Source: Armatimonadota bacterium (GTDB lineage: Bacteria > Armatimonadota > JAAZEB01). Taken from it: a stretch of DNA of 43,238 nt. Positions 15,561 through 25,231 of this stretch are shown here, in pieces (the first letter of the stretch is position 1; the number at the start of each line of letters is the position of its first letter). Position numbers and translations under genes: made by a program. The stretch spans positions 1 through 43,238 of the forward strand of contig DUUU01000249.1 in NCBI GenBank assembly GCA_012841485.1, written 5' to 3'. The notes under the pieces were generated by a model that was given only the letters and a program-made list of their open reading frames with translations, was not told the DNA's origin and made no database searches.

Positions 15561-15590
15561 AGTATAGCATAACCCTCCACACCGTAGCAA
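15561..15590 (-). promoter_or_regulatory. parAB promoter
   Basis: On the minus strand TTGCTA (15590-15585), an 18-bp spacer and TATACT (15566-15561), the latter preceded by TGC as an extended -10. The start site would lie about 90 nt upstream of parA. Confidence 0.6.
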
Positions 15591-15792
15591 GGGCACGCGC
15601 GGCACCGTCTCCCCTGCTCGCGACGCAGAGCCGCTCTACCAGGCGAACCTGCCGGCGTGGCGCGAGCGCAAAAGAGGAGATACAACTATCGTCGCCGAGG
15701 TATGGCAACAGCGGGAAGTGAAGCTGGGCGCGGATCCCGGGGGTACTGGAACAACGGGCAGGATAGATGCCCTCTCATCCGAGGGCGCCGGC

Positions 15793-15826
15793 GTGGCGAA
15801 GGGCCTCTCGCACGGCCCTTCGCCAC
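15793..15826 (-). terminator. glnA terminator hairpin (13-bp stem)
   Basis: Arms GTGGCGAAGGGCC and GGCCCTTCGCCAC pair without mismatch around an 8-nt loop, 22 nt past the glnA stop. No T-tract follows. It separates glnA from the parAB promoter. Confidence 0.7.
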
Positions 15827-15848
15827 CCCTTACTCACCACGCAATCCC

Positions 15849-17267
15849 TCAGATATCGTAATAGAGGGCGAACTCATGCGGATGCGGGCGCAGCGCCACC
15901 TCGTCGAGCTCGCGCTTGCGCTTGAAGTCGATCCAGGCCCGGATCGCGTCCTCTGTAAAGACATCGCCCTTGAGCAGGAAGTCGTGGTCCGCTTCGAGCG
16001 CGTTCAGCGCCTCCGCGAGGCTGCCTGGCGTGCTCTCTACCGCCGCCTTCTCCTCTGGCGGCAGGTCATATAGATCCTTGTCAATCGGCTCCGGCGGCAT
16101 GATCCGGTTCTGGATACCATCCAGGCCGGCCATGAGCAGCGCCGCAAAGCACAGGTACGGGTTGCTGGAGGGATCCGGCGGGCGGAACTCAATCCGCTTT
16201 GCCTTCGGACTCTTGCTGTAGACCGGGATCCGGACGCACGCCGACCGGTTTCGCTGGCTGTAGATCAGGTTGATCGGCGCCTCGTAGCCGGGCACGAGAC
16301 GGCGGTACGAGTTGGTGGTCGGCGCCGCAAACGCCAGAATACTCGCCGCGTGCTTCAGCAGACCGCCGATGTAATAGACGGCGATCTCGCTCAGCCCGGC
16401 ATACCCACGCTCGTCCCAGAAGAGGTTCCTCGAATCCTTCCACAGCGATTGATGCACGTGCATCCCCGAACCATTGTCCTGGTAGAGCGGCTTGGGCATG
16501 AAAGTAACCGTGCGGTTGTTGCGGCGCGCCACGTTCTTCACCACGTACTTGAACTTCATCAGCTTATCGGCGCTCGACAACAGCGTATCAAAGCGAACGT
16601 CGATCTCCGCCTGCCCGGCCGTCGCCACCTCGTGATGGTGCAACTCCGTCTCGATGCCAGCCTTCTCTAGCTCGAGCATCATCTCGGTGCGCAGGTCCAT
16701 GAACTGATCCATGGGCGGCACCGGGAAATACCCCTCCTTGTAACGGATCTTGTAGCCAAGGTTCGGCTGCTCGTCTCGCCCGGTGTTCCACGCGGCCTCG
16801 CACGAATCCAGCGCGTAGAAGGCAGAGTGCGTCGTGGTGCCGAAGCGCACGTCATCAAAAATGTAGAACTCAGCCTCCGGCCCGAAGTACGCCGTATCCG
16901 CGATCCCGGTGCTGCTCAAGTACTCCTCCGCCCGGCGCGCGATGTAGCGCGGATCGCGCGTATACGGCTGCCGCGTGATCGGGTCATGGACATCACAAAG
17001 GATGTTGAGCGTCGGCTCCTGGGTGAAAACGTCCACGAACGCCGTCCGGGCATCCGGGATCAGGATCATGTCCGACTCATGGATCTCCTTGAAACCGCGG
17101 ATGGATGAACCATCAAAACCGAGACCATCTTCGAAAAGCTCCTCGGTGAGATTGCGGACCGGGATCGAGAAATGCTGCCAGATCCCAGGCAGATCCACAA
17201 ATCGGAAGTCGATCACACGGATGCCGTTCTCCCTCGCGAACGCAATCACCTCGCCTGGTGTCTTCAA
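15849..17267 (-). CDS. glnA: Type I glutamine synthetase
   Basis: A 472-residue GS-I that makes glutamine from glutamate, ammonia and ATP. Visible signatures are [10 protein letters not shown], the active-site GPEAEFYIF metal ligands, the ATP-site [10 protein letters not shown], and [25 protein letters not shown] segment holds the tyrosine that is adenylylated in GSI-beta enzymes. Length is standard. The start is TTG with AGGAG 8 nt upstream; no ATG fits. It is a single-gene unit between a GlnR-like promoter array and a strong hairpin, so nitrogen control at transcription is likely, with possible adenylylation on top. Confidence 0.97.
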   Translation of the reverse strand: MKTPGEVIAFARENGIRVIDFRFVDLPGIWQHFSIPVRNLTEELFEDGLGFDGSSIRGFKEIHESDMILIPDARTAFVDVFTQEPTLNILCDVHDPITRQPYTRDPRYIARRAEEYLSSTGIADTAYFGPEAEFYIFDDVRFGTTTHSAFYALDSCEAAWNTGRDEQPNLGYKIRYKEGYFPVPPMDQFMDLRTEMMLELEKAGIETELHHHEVATAGQAEIDVRFDTLLSSADKLMKFKYVVKNVARRNNRTVTFMPKPLYQDNGSGMHVHQSLWKDSRNLFWDERGYAGLSEIAVYYIGGLLKHAASILAFAAPTTNSYRRLVPGYEAPINLIYSQRNRSACVRIPVYSKSPKAKRIEFRPPDPSSNPYLCFAALLMAGLDGIQNRIMPPEPIDKDLYDLPPEEKAAVESTPGSLAEALNALEADHDFLLKGDVFTEDAIRAWIDFKRKRELDEVALRPHPHEFALYYDI

Positions 17268-17506
17268 TGTGTGCTCTCCTCTATTGGCGCCGCCCCCACT
17301 GAGCGACTCTTGTCACGTACCGGATCCCGCCGGACGCCTGCGCCTTCGCCGCTCCTGGCTTCCAGCGAATCCCAACCTTCCTGGGGCGCTCTGTGAGCCG
17401 CCCCGCCCCCGCCGCCGATCCCACCTTCCCCAAAAGCCACCCTGCCCCTCTCACTCCACGGTGTACCCTTGCGCAAAAGACACGCCGTGCGTCGGCTATC
17501 AACTCT
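17268..17506 (-). other. glnA 5' leader
   Basis: About 230 nt lie between the predicted glnA start site and the TTG. No gene or known riboswitch is evident; in particular I see no match to the glutamine riboswitch consensus. It is GC-rich. Confidence 0.35.
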
Positions 17507-17560
17507 ATCTTACCAGCGCCTTGTTACTGGCGTGTTAACGAGCGGTAACCAGGTTGTTAC
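17507..17560 (-). promoter_or_regulatory. GlnR-like 11-bp repeat array and extended -10 promoter for glnA
   Basis: On the minus strand the 5-mers GTAAC, GTTAC, TTAAC and GTAAC begin every 11 bp (17560, 17549, 17538, 17527), separated by 6 nt. A 10-nt gap leads to TAAGAT (17512-17507), directly preceded by TGG. The spacing gTnAC-n6-gnnAC-n6 is that of the actinobacterial GlnR box, an OmpR-family regulator of nitrogen genes including glnA. The regulator itself is not in the window. Confidence 0.7.
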
Positions 17561-18098
17561 AATCTGTTCTATCACCGCCAAAAGACGCGATCCCGGGATA
17601 GCGCGATACCCGGATGAACAGGACGGAGACGGATGGGGCACTCCTGCCTCCTGCCCCGGGGCCGCCGCGCAGCCTGGAAGCCGGGGAGGCGCGATGGCCC
17701 AGGGTCTGGAAGCCGGGGGCCGGAGCGTCGCACTCCTTCGGGCCCTTGATGGCACCCATCACGCTCACCGGTAGGACTGCCACCGGGTGAGGGCCGAACT
17801 ATAGAAAGGCGGTGGAACCAAATCGCGCGCGGGCGTGTTACAACAGTGGCAACCAATGCTCCGGGTCTCGCTTACCCATGCAGGTTGGGCGCGCCACGCC
17901 CCGGCCACGCATCACGAATTGCGGGCATCCCGCCGCGTCGTAAGCTGCGCCGGTAGCCTGCCTCACATATCTGGGAGAGGTGCCCATGGTACCAGAGCAA
18001 CAAGCCGCTCCTGGGACCACCACCCTGAACCGGCCGGAGCCATTCTTGCCCTCGGGTGCCCGGCGCACCCGTGTTGCATCATCAGGAGGAGGGTTGAC
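17561..18098. other. Intergenic region upstream of rubrerythrin
   Basis: 538 bp without a credible gene. Local stem-forming stretches occur around 17750-17815, but none matches a riboswitch I know. The rubrerythrin promoter should be here; I found no clear hexamers. Confidence 0.35.
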
Positions 18099-18602
18099 AT
18101 GCGGAAGATGACTGAGGAGAATTTGAAGGCGGCCTTCGCCGGCGAGAGCCAGGCGCACCTGAAGTATTTGAACTACGCGGAGAAGGCAAAGCGCGAGGGC
18201 AAGGAGAACGTGGCACGCCTCTTCGCCGCCGCGTCCTATGCGGAGCAGGTCCATGCATCGGCTCACCTGCGCACCCTCGGGGGTGTCGGCAACACCGCGG
18301 AGAACCTACATGACGCCATCTGCGGCGAGGGGTTCGAGTCTGACGAGATGTACCCGGCGTACATCGTCGTAGCCGAGGCTCAGGGCGAGAAGCGCGCCAA
18401 CACCGTCTTCAGCGCCGCCTTGGAGGCCGAGAAGGTCCACCGCGCGCTCTACCAGCGTGCCAAGGAGTCCGTGGATGCCGGCCAGGACGCCGAATTCGGC
18501 CCGATCTGGGTCTGCTCCGTCTGCGGCTTTACCGGGGAGGGCGATGCCCCCGATAAGTGCCCGGTGTGCAACGCGCCGAAGGAGCGGTTCACCATCTTCT
18601 AA
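18099..18602 (+). CDS. Rubrerythrin
   Basis: A 167-residue cytoplasmic peroxidase. The N-terminal ferritin-like four-helix domain supplies the diiron ligands (GESQAHLKY, SYAEQVHASAH, AEAQGEKRAN, ALEAEKVHRALY). The C-terminal rubredoxin-like tail has two CxxC knuckles, VCSVCGF and KCPVCNAPKERF. It reduces hydrogen peroxide with electrons from rubredoxin, protecting oxygen-sensitive enzymes. The domain order is the standard forward one. The ATG follows AGGAGGAGGG. The upstream in-frame extension is non-protein-like. It is monocistronic. Together with the activase, it hints at an anaerobic or microaerobic lifestyle. Confidence 0.95.
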   Translation: MRKMTEENLKAAFAGESQAHLKYLNYAEKAKREGKENVARLFAAASYAEQVHASAHLRTLGGVGNTAENLHDAICGEGFESDEMYPAYIVVAEAQGEKRANTVFSAALEAEKVHRALYQRAKESVDAGQDAEFGPIWVCSVCGFTGEGDAPDKCPVCNAPKERFTIF

Positions 18603-18796
18603 CCCATGCACGCGGATACCGCGCGGGGCGGGCCACCAGGGGCTCGCCTCGCGCGCCTGCCCCCTAGTCGCCGGATCGCCTGGTGGGCACGACAGCCGGG
18701 AGCCGCGGCGCCTCTCGCGTTGCATCCCTCCCCTCCATGGCGAAGCCCTGGCGCTCCATCCCAGCAGCAGGAGTACGACGCGAAGCGAGGTGCAAC

Positions 18797-19720
18797 ATGA
18801 AACGTGCGTGGATCGACACCCACATCCACGTGAGCGACCTGGGGCCCGATGGCCAGCGCCGCGAGCGCATGCTGGAGCATCTTCTCGACGTCCTCGACCG
18901 CTGCGATGCCGAGCTGCGCTTCATCATCAGCTGCGACGCCCCCTACTTCTCCCCGATGATCCGCGACCCAGACGCGATTCTCGCGGGGAACCGCTTTATC
19001 TATGAGCTGGTGCGCCGAGCCCCCGGCCGGCTCTTCGGGAGCTGCACGGTCAACCCGCACTTCCAGAAAGAGTCGCTGCGCGCCATGCAGATCTGCTTTG
19101 AGGAGTGGGGCTTCGTGATGCTCGGGGAGATGCTCCAGTACAGTATGAAGTACCATATGGCCAGCGACGCCGTGGAGCCACTCCTCCGCCTCGCCGCCCG
19201 CTATGATGTTCCGATGCAGGTGCATCTCGGCACCTACTGGTTCCGTGATGACCGTGGCGGCTCCTCCGACGGCATGGATCATATGCGCGACCTCCTCCAG
19301 GCCGCCGAGCGCGTTCCAGAGGCGAAATACATCCTGGCGCACGCCATCGGCTGCGGGCCCACGCCCGCCTTCGTCCCCTGGGCCAACATGTTCCTGGACA
19401 CCCTGGCCGGCCTCTTCCCCAGCTTCCCCGATAACTTCTGGGTGGAGATCCGTGACTTCCATTGCCCCGCGCTGGCGCGCACGCTCGCCGAGGTGCCTGC
19501 CACGCGCCTCCTCGCCGGAACCGACTGGACGACTCGCGTCGGTCCCCCCTTCCAATCGTATGGCACGATGTTCGATGTGAGCGAGGGTGAAAACCCCTTC
19601 CCGGCGCGCGTTTCCTCCTTTGTCGGGTTCCTCCAAAGCGCCGGGGCCTCGGACGAGGCCATCGACCGCATCGGCTCTCTCAACGCCATCGAGCTCTTTC
19701 GCTTGCCACCGACCGCGTAG
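18797..19720 (+). CDS. Amidohydrolase family 2 metal-dependent hydrolase
   Basis: A 307-residue TIM-barrel hydrolase. The metal-binding DTHIHV motif lies at residues 7-12; later ligands are likely in PMQVHLGTYW, ILAHAIG and the LLAGTDWTT segment that gives the terminal aspartate. Members hydrolyse or decarboxylate cyclic and carboxylated substrates, and several act on lactones. No signal peptide, so it is cytoplasmic. The ATG has GAGG 6 nt upstream. It opens the carbohydrate locus and shares orientation with the glycosidase and oxidoreductase genes that follow, so it may act on a sugar lactone or acid, which is inferred from context. Confidence 0.85.
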   Translation: MKRAWIDTHIHVSDLGPDGQRRERMLEHLLDVLDRCDAELRFIISCDAPYFSPMIRDPDAILAGNRFIYELVRRAPGRLFGSCTVNPHFQKESLRAMQICFEEWGFVMLGEMLQYSMKYHMASDAVEPLLRLAARYDVPMQVHLGTYWFRDDRGGSSDGMDHMRDLLQAAERVPEAKYILAHAIGCGPTPAFVPWANMFLDTLAGLFPSFPDNFWVEIRDFHCPALARTLAEVPATRLLAGTDWTTRVGPPFQSYGTMFDVSEGENPFPARVSSFVGFLQSAGASDEAIDRIGSLNAIELFRLPPTA

Positions 19721-19969
19721 TAGTCGCCCGGGAGGTTCCTGAGAAGGCGCCCTGCGCCGGCAACCCCGTCGTCACTCCTGCCCGCGGCAGGGAATCGGGC
19801 GCGCCGTCGGGAACGTGAAAGCGACCCGGCAACGTCCGAAGGAGAACGGCGGGACAAAGGCGTGATCGGGCGCTTGGGCCGACCGGCGCGCGGTGCCTCT
19901 CATTGGGCCGCTTGCTCGCCCGCTTCTCCCCCCTTGGAAGCCGGCATCACTCAGCACGAGAGGACGCGG

Positions 19970-21892
19970 ATGGAGATGGAGATCGATCTGACGAAGCCCG
20001 GCGAGTTTGTCGTCGGGTGCAACTACTGGGCCTCGCACGCGGGCACTCGCATGTGGGCCGAATGGGACCCGGAGGTCGTGGAGCGTGACTTCCGCCTCCT
20101 CAGCGACGCCGGACTGCAGCTCCTGCGCGTCTTTCCCCTCTGGCCCGATTTCCAGCCGATCCACCTCCTGCGCGGAGGGGGCGGGCGCCCGGTCGAGTTC
20201 CGGCATGGGGAAGCCCCCCTCCCGGATGATCCCCTCCGGCAGGCAGGCCTCTCGCACCAGGCGATGGAGCAGTTCGCCACTTTCCTCGACCTGGCGGAGA
20301 AGCATCGCCTGAAGCTCCTCATCGGCTTGCTCACGGGGTGGATGTCTGGTCGCCTGCATCTTCCTCCGGCGCTCGAGGACCTCAACCCCCTCACCGATCC
20401 CGTCGCCATCCAGTGGGAGGTGCGTTTCGTTCGCGAGTTCGTCGGCCACTTCAAAGCACACCCCGCCATCATCGGCTGGGACCTGGGGAATGAGTGCAAC
20501 TGCATGGGCAGCGCCACCCGCGAGCAGGCCTACGTCTGGGCGGCGACCATCGCCAATGCCATCCGCGCCGCCGACCCCACGCGACCCGTGGTCTCCGGGA
20601 TGCACGGCCTCTCTCCCACGGGCGCATGGCGCATCACGGATCAGGCGGAGCTCACCGATCTCCTCTGCACCCACCCCTACCCCATCTTCACGCCGCATTG
20701 CGACCAGGACCCCGTGAACACCATCCGCACCATCCTGCACAGCACCGCGGAGTCGCGCTACTACGCCGATATCGGGGGGAAGCCTTGCCTCTGCCAGGAG
20801 ATCGGCACCCTGGGCCCGGTGATTGCCAGCGAGAAGATCGCGGCCGATTTCATTCGCTCCTGCCTCTTCTCGCTCTGGGCGAATGACTGCCACGGCCTCG
20901 TCTGGTGGTGCGCGAACGAGCAAACGGAGCTGGCGCACGCCCCCTATGACTGGCACGCCGTCGAGCGCGAGTTGGGCCTCCTGCGCATCGATGGCTCTCC
21001 CAAGCCGGTACTGAACACGATCACCGACTTCCGTCGCTTCCTCGACCAGCTCCCCTTCCGCGTGCTGCCCCAGCGCGCTCGCGAAGCAGTCTGCATCCTC
21101 ACCGAGGACCAGGATCACTGGGGAGTCGCCTACAGCACCTTCATCCTGGCGAAGCAGGCGGGGTTCGATCTCGAGTTCCAGTACGCTTCGCAGCCGATCC
21201 TGGAGGCCCCGCTCTACCTGCTCCCCTGCCTCAGCGGAGCCGCGATGATCTCGCGCCGCCGCTTGCACGAACTCTTGGAGAAGGTGGAAGCCGGAGCCAC
21301 CCTCTACATCTCGCTCGACACCGGGCTACCCAGCAGCTTCGAGCCGATAACCGGTCTGGAGCCGCAGACGCGCGAGCGCCGGCGCGATACGGGCGAGATC
21401 ACGCTTTCCGGCCTGCCGGGCTCCCCCAAGATCCCCTGCGGCGGGGCCTTCAAGGTGCGTTTCGCACCAACGCGCGCCGAGGTCCTCGGGCACGAGCCGG
21501 ACGGCAACCCGGCCTTTAGCGTGGCGAGCTGCGGCAAGGGAAAGGTCTATTTCCTTGGCGTGCCGATGGAGATGCTCCTGACGCGCACTCCGGGCAGCTT
21601 CCACGCGCCGGACGCGCCTCCCTGCTGGCAGGTCTACCGCCATATCGCCGCGGATGCGCTCGCCGGCCGCGCCGTGCGCAAGCAGCACCCACTCGTCGCC
21701 GTCACCGAGCACCCCTTCAGCGCCACGGAGCGCCTGGTCATCGCGCTCAACCAATCGCCGGCGGCGGTGCGCGAGGAGCTTTCACTTGCCCCCGGCTGGC
21801 GCGTCGGCGCGATCCACTATGGGCAGGTGTCGGCTGATGGCGCGTGCGCCCTGCCGGCAAACGACGCCGCGGTCTTCACCGTGACGCGGTAG
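19970..21892 (+). CDS. GH5-like (beta-mannosidase/cellulase-type) glycoside hydrolase
   Basis: A 640-residue protein. The first 400 residues form a (beta/alpha)8 barrel of clan GH-A: the acid/base glutamate sits in GWDLGNECN and a probable nucleophile glutamate in PCLCQEIGTLGP. The region resembles the endo-beta-mannosidase COG3934 group. The C-terminal 240 residues contain a Rossmann-like beta-galactosidase-trimerisation-type segment and a small beta domain. No signal peptide is present, so it probably acts on imported oligosaccharides. The start is ATG 5 nt after AGGA; an open upstream extension has no ribosome site. A stem-loop follows the stop at once. Confidence 0.85.
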   Translation: MEMEIDLTKPGEFVVGCNYWASHAGTRMWAEWDPEVVERDFRLLSDAGLQLLRVFPLWPDFQPIHLLRGGGGRPVEFRHGEAPLPDDPLRQAGLSHQAMEQFATFLDLAEKHRLKLLIGLLTGWMSGRLHLPPALEDLNPLTDPVAIQWEVRFVREFVGHFKAHPAIIGWDLGNECNCMGSATREQAYVWAATIANAIRAADPTRPVVSGMHGLSPTGAWRITDQAELTDLLCTHPYPIFTPHCDQDPVNTIRTILHSTAESRYYADIGGKPCLCQEIGTLGPVIASEKIAADFIRSCLFSLWANDCHGLVWWCANEQTELAHAPYDWHAVERELGLLRIDGSPKPVLNTITDFRRFLDQLPFRVLPQRAREAVCILTEDQDHWGVAYSTFILAKQAGFDLEFQYASQPILEAPLYLLPCLSGAAMISRRRLHELLEKVEAGATLYISLDTGLPSSFEPITGLEPQTRERRRDTGEITLSGLPGSPKIPCGGAFKVRFAPTRAEVLGHEPDGNPAFSVASCGKGKVYFLGVPMEMLLTRTPGSFHAPDAPPCWQVYRHIAADALAGRAVRKQHPLVAVTEHPFSATERLVIALNQSPAAVREELSLAPGWRVGAIHYGQVSADGACALPANDAAVFTVTR

Positions 21893-21916
21893 CCGCTGCC
21901 CGGCGCTGGGCAGCGG
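21893..21916 (+). terminator. Hairpin directly after the GH5-like gene
   Basis: Arms CCGCTGCCC and GGGCAGCGG pair perfectly around a GGCGCT loop, starting on the base after the stop codon. No T-tract. It may terminate, or protect the 3' end of, the glycosidase message. Confidence 0.55.
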
Positions 21917-22033
21917 CAGCCGTGCCGCCGGGCGCGATCCTCTCCGGCAGGCAATGGCGACAGCCACGGCGAAGAGAAGAACAACACGGTACGAGGTCTA
22001 CGCTGCCTCTCTCAGCCTGGAGGAATAATCGCG

Positions 22034-23098
22034 ATGGATACACTCAGATATGGATTTGTCGGCGCCGGCACAATCGCCCGCGTGCATGCGGAGCGGCTGG
22101 CCCAGCGAAGCGACGCGGTCCTAGCCGCCGTCGCGGATCCGTCGGAAGCGACGTTGGCGGAGACTGCCGACCGCTTCAACATTCCTGGCCGCTATGCCGA
22201 TTACCGCGCCATGCTCGAGAAGGAGTCGCTCGACGTGGTGGTGGTGTGCGTGCCCAACGCCTACCATGCCGAGGCGACACTGGCCGCGTTGAAGGCGGAC
22301 TGCCACGTGCTCTGCGAGAAGCCGCCCGCGCTGAACGCCCAGCAGGCGGAGGAGATGGCCGCCGCGGCCGCTCAGCGCAACCTGCGTCTCATGTACGGCC
22401 TCAACATGCGCTTCCAGAGCGAAACCGAGACGGCGCTCAACTACCTGAAGGCCGGCCGATTGGGCGAGGTGTACCATGCCACCGTGCAGATGTGGCGCCG
22501 GCGCGGCATTCCCGGCCTCGGCTCCTGGTTCACCACCAAGGCGGTCTCCGGTGGCGGTGCCCTGATCGACATCGGCGTGCATATCCTCGACCTGACCCAT
22601 TTCCTGATGGGCCAGCCCAAGCCCGTCGCAGCCAGCGCCGTGACGCACGCACGCTTTGGCGTCGATCCCGAGAGCTACAACTACCTGAGCATGTGGGGCA
22701 CCCCCGTCCCAGGCGGCCCCTTCGATGTGGATGACCTGGCCGCCGCCCTCATCCGCTTCGAGAACGGCGCCTCGCTCGTGATCCAGGTCTCCTGGGCGGC
22801 CAACACCTCTCAGGGAAGCGAGATCCGCGTGATGGGCGACAAGGGCGGGCTCGAGATCCAGCCCGGCACCTCCGTCAAGGTGATCACCGAGGACAACGGC
22901 TTCATCGCGGATATCGTCCCGCAATACAAGAAGCAGGATGCCTATGCCGCCGAGCACGCGCACCTCGTCGAGTGCATCCGCGACCCCGAGAAGTGCCTCC
23001 GCACCGACGCCCGCCAGGGAGTCGTTCTGCAGCACATGCTCGATGCCATCTATCGCTCCGCCGCGACCGGCAAGGAGGCGCTGATCGAGATCGCCTGA
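22034..23098 (+). CDS. Gfo/Idh/MocA-family sugar oxidoreductase
   Basis: A 354-residue NAD(P)-dependent enzyme. The N-terminal Rossmann fold starts with FVGAGTIARVHAERL and continues to VVVCVPNAYHAEATLAAL and the family hallmark EKPPALN, whose lysine is catalytic. The C-terminal alpha/beta domain has GGGALIDIGVHILDLTHFLMG, with the usual catalytic aspartate and histidine. Members oxidise or reduce hydroxyls of sugars and inositols, and several introduce a 3-keto group. The ATG follows GGAGGA. It lies 141 bp after the glycosidase gene and 159 bp before the next locus gene on the same strand. Confidence 0.93.
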   Translation: MDTLRYGFVGAGTIARVHAERLAQRSDAVLAAVADPSEATLAETADRFNIPGRYADYRAMLEKESLDVVVVCVPNAYHAEATLAALKADCHVLCEKPPALNAQQAEEMAAAAAQRNLRLMYGLNMRFQSETETALNYLKAGRLGEVYHATVQMWRRRGIPGLGSWFTTKAVSGGGALIDIGVHILDLTHFLMGQPKPVAASAVTHARFGVDPESYNYLSMWGTPVPGGPFDVDDLAAALIRFENGASLVIQVSWAANTSQGSEIRVMGDKGGLEIQPGTSVKVITEDNGFIADIVPQYKKQDAYAAEHAHLVECIRDPEKCLRTDARQGVVLQHMLDAIYRSAATGKEALIEIA

Positions 23099-23257
23099 CA
23101 TCCTCCCATAGCGACTTCTGCCTGGGACGCGGCGGTCCAGAGAGCCCGTGCGGGGAAGGAGCGCCCGTCCTGGGCGTTCAGGCTCTCCTGGTCCATTGCC
23201 CGGAGTGCTGGGGAAGCCCCCGCCCAGGCACTCTCCGCGCGCGTGAAGGAGGGGAAG

Positions 23258-25129
23258 ATGCGCAAGATCCTTGTACTCAGCATGATCGCCGTGGCCCTTG
23301 CCACCGTGCAGGGGTGGTGCGCCCAAGGCGTCTCCCGGCAGGAGCTGGGGCGCACCGTCAAGCTCACCATCCTCGTCGATAAGGTGATGCAGCCCGTGGA
23401 GGGCTGGGTAACCAAGGAGTGGATGATCAAGGCTGCCGCTGATGCGGGCTTCAACGTCTTCTCGCCGCGCCGTGGCCATGAGCGCCTGCAGGAGGTGCGC
23501 GACGTCACCGAGTGGTGCCGGAAGTACGGCATCTACCACATGCCCTGGATGCGCGGCACGCTGGAGGCACCCAAGGGTCCCGAGGCAGACGGCAAGCGCG
23601 TCGTGTGGGCCAGTGGGAACGAGCAGCCTCTCTGGAGCCCCAATTCGGATGAGTTCTGGGAGTGGACGGCGCGCTACATTGTTGAATACGCGAAGATCAG
23701 CGCCAACAACAAGCACCTGATGGGTGTCTTCCTCGACTATGAGAACTACGCCCCCGGGAAGGAGGGGAACCTCTACTCCCTCTCCTATGATGATGTCATT
23801 TTGAAGCGGTTCGCCCAGGCCCGAGGGATTGAGATCCCGAAGCTGGAGCTAGGGGCGCGCAAGAGCTGGCTTGAGGAACAGAAGCTGCACGAGGAGTTCG
23901 AGCGCTTCCAGATCGCGCACTGGCGCGAGCGGTGTCGCGCGCTGCGCCAGGCCGTGGATCGCCACGATCCCACGTTCCAGTTCTGCATCTATCCCGGGCC
24001 CGGCACGCCCTTCATGCTGGAAGCGGCCCTCCCGGAATGGTCCACCGCCCAGGCTCCGATCATCCTGGCCGACCCCTGGATCTACGGCCGGCCCTCGCGC
24101 TTCCTGCCCCAGGCAGAGGCGCTGGAAGCCAACCGACGCATCTTGCAGCGGGGCATCGAAACCGCGAAGGCCAAGGGCGTTCCCTTCCTCTACGCCGGGG
24201 GCATCGATCCGGTGGTGCCCGGCGCCGATCCGGAGTTCTCCGGCAAGAACGCCGTGATGAGCTCCGAGACCACCGACGGCTACTGGATCTTCTACGAAGG
24301 CCCTACCTATACCAAGCAGGACCATGCCGATTACTGGAAGTGGTTCACCTGGGCCAACCACGCCATCGCTGGCGGTCGCCTCAACGCCTGGCGCGAGCCC
24401 CGCCAGACCGAAGAGGACTGGTCGCTCACCGTCTTCAAAGATCCCGACAAGCTCCGCAAGCTGATCCTGCCGCAGGTCACCGGCAAGCGCGTGAAGTTCC
24501 CCGAGGTCACCCTCCGCGGCGAGAACCTCCTTGTCCTGGCAGCAAAGGCAGGGCAGCCGGTGGAACTCACCCTGCAGAACGTGCTCGTGGGCAAGTTCCC
24601 CTCGCCCCTTATCTGGGAACTGCGCGATGCCTCCATGCAGAAGCTTACCTCGGGCACGATCCCGGGCCAGAAGGAGGGGAAGGTGCGCTTCACGCCCCAG
24701 AAGGACGGCGTCTACCTGTTGGGCGCCTCGGCCGGAAGCAGCGCCTACCGCGTGGTCAGCGCCAACGTGCCGGTCGGTCTCTTCGCCGGCGAGGATCTCA
24801 GCCTCATCTTTGGCGCCCCGCGCCTCTACTTCCAGGTGCCCCAGGGTATCGACCGCTTCACCCTGAGGGCCACGGGAAGCGGCGGGGAGACGGTCCGCGT
24901 TACTGTCCACGACCCGGCGGGCAAAGAGGCAGCCACTGGCCAGACCAGTCTGCGGGCGCGTACCGCCTCGATCCCGGTCTCCACGGCCGGCCATGCCGGA
25001 AAGGTCTGGTCGCTCGCCATTCTCAAGGCGGATGAGGGCGTGCTTGAGGACAATAAGCTCCGCCTCGATGCCAAGCTGCCGCCGCTGCTCTCCTTCGTGC
25101 CGGAGCACGTCTTCAGCCTGCGTGACTAG
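23258..25129 (+). CDS. Secreted TIM-barrel protein, probable glycoside hydrolase
   Basis: A 623-residue protein with a Sec signal peptide (MRKILVLSMIAVALATVQGWCA). Residues 30-410 read as a (beta/alpha)8 barrel rich in Trp, Tyr and acidic residues (GVFLDYENYAPG, FCIYPGPGTP, PFLYAGGIDPV); the C-terminal 200 residues are beta-sandwich-like. I cannot assign a GH family or name catalytic residues with confidence. It likely acts outside the cytoplasm on a plant or microbial polysaccharide. The ATG at 23258 has GGAGG 5 nt upstream; an in-frame GTG 15 nt earlier is less likely. A strong hairpin follows. Confidence 0.75.
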   Translation: MRKILVLSMIAVALATVQGWCAQGVSRQELGRTVKLTILVDKVMQPVEGWVTKEWMIKAAADAGFNVFSPRRGHERLQEVRDVTEWCRKYGIYHMPWMRGTLEAPKGPEADGKRVVWASGNEQPLWSPNSDEFWEWTARYIVEYAKISANNKHLMGVFLDYENYAPGKEGNLYSLSYDDVILKRFAQARGIEIPKLELGARKSWLEEQKLHEEFERFQIAHWRERCRALRQAVDRHDPTFQFCIYPGPGTPFMLEAALPEWSTAQAPIILADPWIYGRPSRFLPQAEALEANRRILQRGIETAKAKGVPFLYAGGIDPVVPGADPEFSGKNAVMSSETTDGYWIFYEGPTYTKQDHADYWKWFTWANHAIAGGRLNAWREPRQTEEDWSLTVFKDPDKLRKLILPQVTGKRVKFPEVTLRGENLLVLAAKAGQPVELTLQNVLVGKFPSPLIWELRDASMQKLTSGTIPGQKEGKVRFTPQKDGVYLLGASAGSSAYRVVSANVPVGLFAGEDLSLIFGAPRLYFQVPQGIDRFTLRATGSGGETVRVTVHDPAGKEAATGQTSLRARTASIPVSTAGHAGKVWSLAILKADEGVLEDNKLRLDAKLPPLLSFVPEHVFSLRD

Positions 25130-25192
25130 GCGGGGGAGGGGTGTGGCGCGCCTTTGGGAAGCGCGCGCGGCGAAAGTGGGAGAAAGGTGATC

Positions 25193-25225
25193 GGGAGAGG
25201 CTCGCGCCAGACACGAGCCTCTCCC
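25193..25225. terminator. Bidirectional terminator hairpin (12-bp stem)
   Basis: Arms GGGAGAGGCTCG and CGAGCCTCTCCC pair perfectly around a 9-nt loop between two convergent genes. It should serve both the TIM-barrel gene and the DUF1080 gene. Confidence 0.7.
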
Positions 25226-25231
25226 AAAGAG

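Larger units (their letters stand above)
15466..15848. other. Intergenic region between glnA and parA
   Basis: 383 bp without a gene. It carries the glnA terminator hairpin (15793-15826) and the parA promoter (15561-15590). The 200 bp between them show nothing I recognise. Confidence 0.5.

Noticed and set aside
17750..17815. Riboswitch-like folding stretch upstream of rubrerythrin
   Set aside because: I could not match it to any conserved riboswitch core, and the downstream gene lies almost 300 bp away.
19772..21268. 498-codon minus-strand frame opposite the GH5-like gene
   Set aside because: It is a shadow of the glycosidase; codon bias in GC-rich DNA often opens the opposite frame.
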